Source: Desulfobacteraceae bacterium (GTDB lineage Bacteria; Desulfobacterota; Desulfobacteria; Desulfobacterales; UBA11574). Taken from it: a stretch of DNA of 13,867 bases. This document shows positions 5,436 to 12,199 of this stretch, in pieces. The notes beneath the pieces were generated by a model. It was not told the origin of the DNA. It saw only the letters and a list, made by a program, of their open reading frames with translations, and made no database searches. The DNA is taken from NCBI GenBank assembly GCA_002868985.1, contig PKTV01000566.1:1-13867 (forward strand). The letters are read 5' to 3'. Both the position numbers and the translations under genes were made by a program. The number at the start of each line of letters is the position of its first letter. Positions within the stretch are counted from its first letter, which is position 1.

Positions 5436-8290
5436 TACTTAAAAAGCGACATCTGAGCGTCTTCCTTCTTTTTCCAGCCTTTGATCGGCCCCTTTCGAAT
5501 CTTTGCAAAAACACCCGGAGCAAGATTTGTATGGCGAGCCCAATCCAGCATAATCTTGGCAATGGTTTCCGAAGTGCTTTCCTTCCAGTTTTCCTTCAGC
5601 TTCTCCTGAAGTTCATGGCCAAGTTCTAAAAGAGTGCCTCCTTTAATCTGTTTTGATTTAAGGATTTCTATGAACACAGAAAACGAAACCAGCTGCAAAG
5701 CGCCTTCTGCAAACAAAAATGGGCGGTTATTCGGATTTTCCACAAAGGCTTTTGCTCTTGGCAACACTTTTATCAATGGTGCCTTTCTAAGAATGAATCC
5801 CAGATCCTCTAATGTTGCCAGCGCTCTAAAAATCGTATTTTTGTGAAGTCCTGTCCAATTCACCCTGCCATCCTCTTGGAGGGCATGAACAAGGCGCATG
5901 GCAATGTTTTCAACAGGTGCATATTGAATTCTCGGGGTTTTGCCTCCCCGTCTTTTAGAGAGAAAAATGTTGCGCACGCGAATGTCTGTTGCCGGATCAA
6001 AGTAAATGAGGGTTTTGTCTTTTTTGTTCAAAACCGCCAGGTCGGCAGCATCCAGCCACTCAGCCAAGATCCGGGCGTGTTTTAACCAGGCAAGTCTCGT
6101 CATCTTAATAAAGGGGAACAATGACTCAAGACGGCTGGAAATGTCGACCATTTTCAGCCTGTGATTGTCTTTGAGGGCTTTTAAGATCTCTGAAACCAAA
6201 CGATTTTTATGTAACCGGTTTCGCAGGTGATGTCGAAACAAAGCTTCCATCTCCTGGTTGGCATCAGACATGTCAAGTTGCAAAAGAACCGTGCCTTGGC
6301 CAAATCTCACGATTCCGAGCAGATCCAAATCCTTTGCGAGGCCATAAAACGCGAGTTCGGATAAGCTGATTTGATTTTTAAATTCGGAAACATCAAGAAT
6401 GCCTTTGGCGGCATGGAGAAGCTTTAACGCATGGACGACCTGACCCACGGCTGTGTCAAGAAGATAATGGTCATAAAAGGGTAAATCGCCGGTATTCAAA
6501 TAATCGTGAAAAATACTCCATGAAATGTCCACGGTATTGCCGATTCTATGGATCAGTCCCTGATGGGTCAATTTTTGAACGGCTTTGGGATCAAACATTT
6601 CCAAAAGCGCCGATGACCGCCCGGGGATTGATTTGGCAATTTGATGTAATGTGGCTCGTTCCGTGTCTGACAGATATTGAAATTCCTGCTGGAACAGTTC
6701 TTCAATGCCTAGCAAAATCCCTGGGATATCCGACTGTGGAATACCGGATTGACGCGCAACCATTACATGAAAGCAAAGTATTTTCAGAAGCCAGGGATAA
6801 CCTTGTGAAAATTTCTCAAGGAATGATTGAAGGCCCTTTGTTAAGGTCTCATCCAATTCTCTGCCAAGCTTTTTTAAAAGCATACCCATTTGGGCCTTAG
6901 AAAAAGTGGTGAGAATCATTTTCCGGCAATCATCGGCAACAGCATCAAGTTGTTTATTAGAAAATGCATCGCTCGATAAAACAAGATCCTTGTCCCACGT
7001 GAAGCCCAGAATAATATTTGTTTGTTTCTCGACGATTTTCAGAAAGAGTTTTTTAATCTGATTCAGCACATCCGGTAGAAAAAGAATATTTTCAAAAGGG
7101 TCGAAAAAGATAAACAGCAGTTTGTTTTTAGATTCAAGAATTTGACCGGTGTCCAGAATCATGCGCACAGCACTGTCAAATCCTGATATCTTCTTCTTTT
7201 GATCTGTTTCGACGATCCGTCCATCAAGATCCCCGAATTTTCCCACGGTATATTCTAACACTCGCGGAATGAACGTTGATGATGACGCTGTTCGGCAATC
7301 TACGGCAACTGCAAAGTGCCCCATCTTTTTCAAATGTGCCACGCTCGCCAGCACCATTGAACTTTTTCCCCAGCCAGTGGGGCCCTCGAATACAATACCG
7401 CGATGTGTGGTCTGGTTATGAATGACTTGATCAGAAAACGAATCAAGATTGCTGAAAAGGGATTTTCTACCCACAAAGTATCGGGGAGATGCGGGGAATT
7501 GATACTCAAAACAGGATGAACTTCCATTCACTTCTACAATTGGATCTGAATACTGGAACAGGCCCGGCTGAAGCGGACCTGTCTTGCCCGTAGAAATGTT
7601 GTCAAAATTTGCTATTGCAGGATCCAGTTTTGTCAGATAGCCGATGATGGATCGATCAGATATCAATTCACCTTTGCCGTCAAAGATTGCGATTTTATCC
7701 GGCGTTTTACTCCCGTGTGAAATAATGGGGTAGGCCCAAAACATGCCTTTTTGGGTATACAGCAGAATACCCTCACCAGGTTTCCCTATATCCGGAGGGA
7801 TTCGACCGGCAATCTGGTCCGGACTCACATGCCCCGGCATTCCTGAAATCGCTTTCAGAGCATCGTCTTCATCGTATAGAAAGGTTGTGACATGGGTATT
7901 ATTTTTTATGTGCTCTCGATAAAATTTCATGGCCCCACCGTCAAGACAGGGTAAGACGATAAAGAGGCCGTGACACCGTCTGTCCGTGTGCCATTTTATC
8001 ATATATCTGCCGAAAAAAGCCTGAAGGTCCCGTTCCGGCATGGGGGTTTCAGAAAACCTGCAGGCTGCATAAAACGGAAAACCTGTTTCCCTGTGTTTCC
8101 CCTGGACATCAATTTCCATTTGAGCGGGATCTGAGTGCAGGATGTGGTCAATACGGTATCCATCGTGATTTAGAACCCGGGTCATCATTTCCGCAAACAA
8201 CTTACCCCGGGCCTGGATCCGGGTGTGCTGCGAACGATCTGATGCGAATATTCTCAACTTTCCCATATCGATATTGTCTCTTTCAACCAC
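5435..8290 (-). CDS. REase-like (Mrr-type, degenerate) plus STAND/AAA-like P-loop ATPase, candidate defence protein
   Basis: 951-residue multidomain protein with no close named relative that I recognise. Residues about 25-125 resemble the Mrr-type PD-(D/E)XK fold: a helix with QARGKLFAEMM, GY at 44-45, MEIDV with D61, then YAACRF (74-79) where active members have a Q/E-C-K motif, then DLQAFFGRY and HGLFIVLPC. E/Q and K are replaced by A76 and R78, so nuclease activity is doubtful. The NTPase core has YFVGRKSL (271-278), Walker A GPTGWGKSS (303-311), Walker B LLFIFFDPFE (391-400) and a lid/GYPWLLKIL segment near 497-505, as in STAND or AAA_16-type switches. The remainder is helical with probable winged-helix units near 540-600 and further on. 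The start is GTG at 8290 (AGGA ten bases upstream); ATG at 8266 is an alternative. The gene follows cooS by 90 bp on the same strand. Its TAG stop lies at the edge of the MITE-like copy 2. The defence role is inference from architecture. Confidence 0.85.
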   Translation of the reverse strand: MVERDNIDMGKLRIFASDRSQHTRIQARGKLFAEMMTRVLNHDGYRIDHILHSDPAQMEIDVQGKHRETGFPFYAACRFSETPMPERDLQAFFGRYMIKWHTDRRCHGLFIVLPCLDGGAMKFYREHIKNNTHVTTFLYDEDDALKAISGMPGHVSPDQIAGRIPPDIGKPGEGILLYTQKGMFWAYPIISHGSKTPDKIAIFDGKGELISDRSIIGYLTKLDPAIANFDNISTGKTGPLQPGLFQYSDPIVEVNGSSSCFEYQFPASPRYFVGRKSLFSNLDSFSDQVIHNQTTHRGIVFEGPTGWGKSSMVLASVAHLKKMGHFAVAVDCRTASSSTFIPRVLEYTVGKFGDLDGRIVETDQKKKISGFDSAVRMILDTGQILESKNKLLFIFFDPFENILFLPDVLNQIKKLFLKIVEKQTNIILGFTWDKDLVLSSDAFSNKQLDAVADDCRKMILTTFSKAQMGMLLKKLGRELDETLTKGLQSFLEKFSQGYPWLLKILCFHVMVARQSGIPQSDIPGILLGIEELFQQEFQYLSDTERATLHQIAKSIPGRSSALLEMFDPKAVQKLTHQGLIHRIGNTVDISWSIFHDYLNTGDLPFYDHYLLDTAVGQVVHALKLLHAAKGILDVSEFKNQISLSELAFYGLAKDLDLLGIVRFGQGTVLLQLDMSDANQEMEALFRHHLRNRLHKNRLVSEILKALKDNHRLKMVDISSRLESLFPFIKMTRLAWLKHARILAEWLDAADLAVLNKKDKTLIYFDPATDIRVRNIFLSKRRGGKTPRIQYAPVENIAMRLVHALQEDGRVNWTGLHKNTIFRALATLEDLGFILRKAPLIKVLPRAKAFVENPNNRPFLFAEGALQLVSFSVFIEILKSKQIKGGTLLELGHELQEKLKENWKESTSETIAKIMLDWARHTNLAPGVFAKIRKGPIKGWKKKEDAQMSLFK

Positions 8291-8380
8291 GTTTCATTAT
8301 TCCTGATAAAATGAAGAGGATGCCCCTTAAACAATTTTAGGCATTTTAGAGCACTTTCCAGGCATGCCCGTGTTTTCTGC

Positions 8381-10441
8381 TCACACAGCCAGTCCAAGCT
8401 TTTTCCGCTTGGCATTAACGTGCGCAAGGATGGTTTGAGCCGCCTTATTGGGATCTGTCTCAACATAAAATTTACCGCCCACCAGCCCTTCCACACCATC
8501 GGTCAAAAGTTTAACCATATTTTTACTGCCGGAAACATAGGGTTGGCCGCCGATATGGGTCATGGCGCCTAAATTTACCGCCCATGTACCGATGGATACG
8601 GCTTTTTCAGTGATAAATTCCGGCGCAGAAGCCGCCACCGGCAAATCGCTGATTTTCACCTTCAAATACCCCGCAACAGCGTTTAGAACATCCTCAATGC
8701 GTGAGTTGTCCACACAGGAACCCATATGCCTGCACGCTGGAAGCGCGGGCACACCGTTGGCCTTTGCAACAGCTTTCAACACCGCTTTTAGGCCGTCTCC
8801 AACACCGGGATAATCAGGGTTGGGCTCGAGCAGACCCCGCTGTCCGGCGACATGCGCCCAGCATCCGGTACCGACAACAAGGACATTTTGTGCCAAAAGC
8901 GTTTTTGTCAATGCAAGATGACGGTACCCATAATGATCCCAGGGGGTAACGCATCCGACGATGGCTACGATCCCTCTGATATTGTTGCCGACAATGTTGT
9001 CAATCAATGGTTTGAGGGGATCGGAGGCGTTTAACTTGGACAACGCCCCGATGATTTGTTCAACTGAAAAACCGGCCATTATTTTTGCCGGGGGATGATC
9101 TGGAATCATCACCTTGTTTGATTTTCGAAGTCCGTAGTTGTCTACGGCAATTTTAACAATTTTTTGCGCAACCTCATCTGCTTTTTCCGGTTCAAACTCA
9201 ATATGCGTTGCTCCGGTTATTTTGGCCTGAGGATTGGTGGTGATGATTTTCGTATGAAAGTGCTGAGCAACCCGCTGAACGTTCGGCATAATACACTGAA
9301 CATCAACCACCATGGCTTCCACCGCGCCGGTAACAATAGCCAGCTCCTGTTGTACCATGCTCCCGGCCAAAGGAACACCTCTTCGCATCAGCACCTCATT
9401 TCCGGTACAGCATATGCCGACGACATTGATAGACCGCGGCGGAGACGGATATTTCTCGGCAGCTTCAACTATTTTTTCGGAAAGAATCGGTTCATGGCCG
9501 TGAACGATAATGTTGATCCTGTCCTTTTTGATCACACTCAAATTGGCGAGGCTGGAAACCAGTTTCGGGGTACCGAACAAAACATCCTGCATGTCCGTGG
9601 CCGGGTGAAGTCCGCAGTAGCCGTCCACCAGTCCCAGTTTCAGGGCGTCAGTAGCCAGATGGGTCATATCGGCGTCAACTCCCATGTGGGTTCTGTGGCA
9701 GGCCTGGCTGATCTCTGCTCCGGCACCGGTGGGAAGAATCCCCAGCTTTTTCCACGTGGCTTTTCTTTCCGCATTGGCCTTGTATCCCAGCCATGCCGGT
9801 TCACCTTCATCCTTGCCCAAATCGGAAAGGCAGGTTTCGGCAACCGCCAGTGCCTTGTTTTTCCCCTTGCATCCGAGGCCCTTATAAAGCACATCCAGTT
9901 TCGCTTTGTCTCTGATTTTATATGCCTTGATTTTACCGGTTGCGACACCTTTCAATGTTTTGGCCGTAGCTCTCGCATGTTCAACATGTGCCGAAGCCCC
10001 ACAGGTCACACGCCCCACCAGCCCTCGAGCAACAATGGTATCCGCCGTCGCACCGCAGGCGCCGTATTCGTATCCCGTGGCTTCGCCGAGAGTGCATGGC
10101 CCCATGTTGCAATGAAAACAGCAAACTCCTGAAATACCACCGTTTCCTTCTTCAGAGAACTCACAATGGGCCTTTCTGTCCCAGACCAAATCAATGTTTT
10201 GTTTGTGGGCATGATCGATCAGTTTTTCAGTGATGGGATCGGAAGTAAACCCTTCAGGAATTTTTTTGATGGATTTTGACTGGCTTTTCTTGTCCCCGGA
10301 CGCAAAAACTTCTTTGCCGTCGAGCATCAGACCGGCGACACCGGCAGCTGCGGTGGCCTTTAAGAAATCTCGTCGGTTGACCGCTTTACATGTCTTGCAG
10401 CCTACCGTCTTGTTTATGATTTCGGGATCCTTTTCATCCAT
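8381..10441 (-). CDS. cooS: Anaerobic Ni-Fe carbon-monoxide dehydrogenase catalytic subunit with Tat-type leader
   Basis: 686-residue CooS-type enzyme interconverting CO and CO2 at the Ni-Fe-S C-cluster. All six C-cluster ligands are identifiable: H316 in VHGHEP, C345 in GICCTGNE, C383 in DVQCIMP, C497 in AIVGC, C527 in GTGC and C576 in HMGSCVDNS. K613 matches the conserved catalytic lysine. The B/D-cluster cysteines are C93, C107, C108, C111, C116 and C129. Oddities: an N-terminal NRRDFLKATAAAGVAGLML twin-arginine signal (R23-R24) preceded by CKTC; a C-X13-CC spacing where the usual D-cluster motif is C-X7-CC; and A158 and K161 at two positions of the usual four-histidine ladder (H152 and H155 remain). 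A perfect AGGAGG site precedes the ATG. No cooC, cooF, cooA or acetyl-CoA synthase genes are in the window. Family assignment is firm; export is predicted only. Confidence 0.95.
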   Translation of the reverse strand: MDEKDPEIINKTVGCKTCKAVNRRDFLKATAAAGVAGLMLDGKEVFASGDKKSQSKSIKKIPEGFTSDPITEKLIDHAHKQNIDLVWDRKAHCEFSEEGNGGISGVCCFHCNMGPCTLGEATGYEYGACGATADTIVARGLVGRVTCGASAHVEHARATAKTLKGVATGKIKAYKIRDKAKLDVLYKGLGCKGKNKALAVAETCLSDLGKDEGEPAWLGYKANAERKATWKKLGILPTGAGAEISQACHRTHMGVDADMTHLATDALKLGLVDGYCGLHPATDMQDVLFGTPKLVSSLANLSVIKKDRINIIVHGHEPILSEKIVEAAEKYPSPPRSINVVGICCTGNEVLMRRGVPLAGSMVQQELAIVTGAVEAMVVDVQCIMPNVQRVAQHFHTKIITTNPQAKITGATHIEFEPEKADEVAQKIVKIAVDNYGLRKSNKVMIPDHPPAKIMAGFSVEQIIGALSKLNASDPLKPLIDNIVGNNIRGIVAIVGCVTPWDHYGYRHLALTKTLLAQNVLVVGTGCWAHVAGQRGLLEPNPDYPGVGDGLKAVLKAVAKANGVPALPACRHMGSCVDNSRIEDVLNAVAGYLKVKISDLPVAASAPEFITEKAVSIGTWAVNLGAMTHIGGQPYVSGSKNMVKLLTDGVEGLVGGKFYVETDPNKAAQTILAHVNAKRKKLGLAV

Positions 10442-10599
10442 GGCGAAACCTCCTTGGTATTGCAGTTAATAAATTTATTTTTAACGGGAAAAAATCCGGC
10501 AAGTATCGAGGTGAGCACCAATTAAAGGGTATCACTTTATGCGGTCCTCCAAATGTGCATTTAAGCGAAATGAATTTATATATTAAGGAATGAGGTATT

Positions 10600-10626
10600 A
10601 GTATAATGGGAATAGTTTTGTGTCAA
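10600..10626 (-). promoter_or_regulatory. Candidate sigma-70 promoter for cooS
   Basis: The minus strand has TTGACA (10626-10621), a 15-base spacer and TATACT (10605-10600, five of six). The spacer is two bases shorter than ideal. It would give a leader of roughly 150 bases before the cooS ATG at 10441, a region that otherwise holds no recognised element apart from the AGGAGG ribosome site. The -35 overlaps the palindrome at 10621-10635. Confidence 0.4.
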
Positions 10627-10692
10627 GAACTGACAAAGACACCCGCAATGTTAGCGGATGAAACGAACTATAAAACAGATTATGGATGGACA
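10620..10692. mobile_element. Probable relic of the MITE-like repeat
   Basis: TTATGGATGGACA at 10680-10692 matches the right end of both full copies over 13 consecutive bases, in the same orientation. GTGTCAA at 10620-10626 matches the left end of copy 2. The 53 bases between do not align convincingly with the full element, so this would be an internally deleted or decayed copy. Its right edge lies four bases from the stop codon of the EAL/HDOD gene, echoing how copy 2 abuts the stop of the ATPase gene. Confidence 0.4.
10621..10635. promoter_or_regulatory. Perfect palindrome over the cooS -35 region
   Basis: TGTCA-AGAAC-TGACA is a 15-bp perfect palindrome covering the candidate -35 box. It resembles CRP/FNR-family half-sites such as those used by CooA or HcpR, but those sites normally have a 6-base spacer and this one has 5. 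A repressor-type operator position is suggested by the overlap with the -35. Confidence 0.35.
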
Positions 10693-10696
10693 GTAT

Positions 10697-11911
10697 TTAT
10701 TGGAGGATGTTAAGACTATCCGCCCAACCCAAAGATTCCATATATTGGCGAGGAAGATCGCTTTGATCTATACCCATAATGTTTGTAGCGTCCTCGATCT
10801 CCTCCCAGTCGCCCCTCTCATAGGACTCTACCAGGGTTAGATAGCCGCTTAAGTCGCCGGTTCCGGATATGAGAACTTCTTTTATATTACCGGATATTGG
10901 AATCTGTGACATCAGATTTTCCATGGTATCATCCATAATCGCATCTATCAGAGAAAATAGGCCCAATGTGAACAATTCAGATGTTTCAACACTGCTACCG
11001 GGATGATCTCCAAGAAGTTCACAGAATTTAGCCCTGACAAGTGAAACTTTTATCAATTCATCCGGTTTACTACCAGCCAAACCCGCCATGGAAATCAGGG
11101 ATAAAAAGCGTCTGATTCCAACCTCGCCGATCATGACAATAGCTTGCCGAATGGAAGAGATTTCTTTCGCTCTCTTGAAGTATGTTGAATTGATCAAACG
11201 CATAAGTTTATAGGATATGGACGCATCACGAACAATCATCTTTTCCAGCCTGTTAAATTCAAAATTCTCTTTGTTGACCTCAGCCATTATTTCCAAAAGC
11301 TGCATCTGGGGCGTAGAAATTTCCTTGCCTGTCAAAACTTCCGGTTTGCTGAAAAAGAAACCCTGAAAGTAACGAAATCCCATTTCAAGGGCTCTGTTGA
11401 ATTCATCGTGGGTTTCCACTTTTTCAGCCAAAAGATCGACACCTCTTTCCGTCATTTTTTTGACAAGGTCCCCGACCTCCTCCAAAGGCGTTGCTTTGAC
11501 GTCAATTTTTATAATGTCTGCAACTTCGATTAACGGCTCCAAACTCGGTTTGTAAAAGAAATCATCCAGCACAATGATATATCCATTAAGGGCAATCTCC
11601 TGGCAGGCCTCAATAACGTCTCTTTCTGGTTGTACATCTTCCAAAATTTCCACCACAAGCCTGTCCTGGGAAAACATCAGGGGGAGCTGTTTGAGCAAGA
11701 GTTCCTGGGTAAAATTGATGAAGGCCAGATTGGATCCGGCAATTTTTTCAATGCCAATGTTAAAAAAACTGTTGGAAAGCAGCTTGGAGGTCGCAGAATC
11801 TCCTTCGATGTCAGGAAAAAAGTTGGCCATGTCGGCCCTGAAAAGAAGTTCGTATCCAAATATGCATTTTTTTGTATCGAATATGGGCTGTCTGGCAACA
11901 TATATATCCAT
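10697..11911 (-). CDS. EAL and HDOD domain signalling protein (YuxH/CdgJ-like)
   Basis: 404-residue cytoplasmic protein with an N-terminal EAL-like domain (about 1-200) and a C-terminal HDOD domain (about 205-400). The start MDIYVARQPIFD is the typical beginning of this family; it has an AAAGGA ribosome site, whereas the 18-residue upstream extension would overlap the sigma-54 promoter. EAL signature positions are altered: ELLFR at 21-25 instead of EALxR and LDDFF at 115-119 instead of DDFG. N66, E88, the IKID motif (134-137), AEKVE (162-166) and QGFFFSKP (183-190) are kept. c-di-GMP hydrolysis is therefore uncertain; binding or scaffolding is as likely. The HDOD part (DASISYKLMRLINS, then IRQAIVMIGEVGIRRFLSLISM) is of the kind found in motility and chemotaxis regulators. 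It is transcribed away from the acyl-CoA synthetase gene. Confidence 0.9.
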   Translation of the reverse strand: MDIYVARQPIFDTKKCIFGYELLFRADMANFFPDIEGDSATSKLLSNSFFNIGIEKIAGSNLAFINFTQELLLKQLPLMFSQDRLVVEILEDVQPERDVIEACQEIALNGYIIVLDDFFYKPSLEPLIEVADIIKIDVKATPLEEVGDLVKKMTERGVDLLAEKVETHDEFNRALEMGFRYFQGFFFSKPEVLTGKEISTPQMQLLEIMAEVNKENFEFNRLEKMIVRDASISYKLMRLINSTYFKRAKEISSIRQAIVMIGEVGIRRFLSLISMAGLAGSKPDELIKVSLVRAKFCELLGDHPGSSVETSELFTLGLFSLIDAIMDDTMENLMSQIPISGNIKEVLISGTGDLSGYLTLVESYERGDWEEIEDATNIMGIDQSDLPRQYMESLGWADSLNILQ

Positions 11912-11957
11912 TTTATGTCCTTTCAACAAAAAGGATTTCTTAACGTTAACAGATATA

Positions 11958-11973
11958 TGCAACAACCATGCCT
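11958..11973 (-). promoter_or_regulatory. Sigma-54 promoter for the EAL/HDOD gene
   Basis: The minus strand reads AGGCATGGTTGTTGCA. GG and GC are separated by exactly ten bases, and the flanks fit TGGCACG-N4-TTGCA with only two changes. The predicted start near 11947 leaves a leader of about 36 bases that contains the AAAGGA ribosome site, a normal arrangement. No copy of the TGGATA-N5-TATCCA palindrome was found upstream, so the activator may differ from the regulator in this window. Confidence 0.65.
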
Positions 11974-12013
11974 TATTGGAATGTATGCCGTTTTTTCTCT
12001 TTAACCATTACAT

Positions 12014-12145
12014 CTATTTGATATTACACAAATTAATTTCCATGACCTGCTGTATTTGATTGACGGTGCCGAAAATAATTGGGGCAAGATTTGCGTTTAT
12101 AGTTAAAATAATGTCACCCCTGATATCATATTCCTTGAATATCTT
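12014..12145 (-). pseudogene. Possible remnant of a phosphomannomutase N-terminus
   Basis: An open minus-strand frame ending in TAG encodes IFKEYDIRGD followed by IILTINANLAPII. IFKEYDIRG fits the start of phosphomannomutase/phosphoglucomutase proteins (e.g. CFKAYDIRG in E. coli CpsG, as recalled), and the following L/I, N, L/I, A and I positions fall in the same register. After that the match fades, and the frame stops after about 20 more residues. The frame continues upstream into the acyl-CoA synthetase gene, where it is clearly a shadow. If real, it is a short decayed fragment lacking the catalytic serine and everything beyond. A chance match cannot be excluded. The rest of the 288-bp gap between the divergent genes holds the sigma-54 elements. 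Confidence 0.3.
12080..12094 (+). promoter_or_regulatory. Weak sigma-54-like match upstream of the acyl-CoA synthetase gene
   Basis: TGGGGCAAGATTTGC has the GG-N10-GC spacing and the TTGC half, but the central part of the -24 box departs from consensus. The predicted start near 12106 would give a leader of about 94 bases before the ATG at 12200. It lies inside the possible phosphomannomutase remnant. It could be coincidental. Confidence 0.25.
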
Positions 12146-12199
12146 GACCAACCAATACAGGTTTGATATCCACTCGGAGAAAAATTGAAAGGAATATAT

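Noticed and set aside
9164..10132. 322-residue plus-strand open frame
   Set aside because: It lies wholly antisense inside the well-supported cooS gene, has no recognisable motif and has the mixed composition of a shadow frame.
10643..10657. CCGC-N7-GCGG hairpin as terminator of the EAL/HDOD gene
   Set aside because: The stem is only four base pairs and no T-run follows on the minus strand.
12144..12172. TTGACC with TATCCA at 17-bp spacing as a sigma-70 promoter for the acyl-CoA synthetase
   Set aside because: The -10 hexamer matches at only three of six positions, too weak to call.
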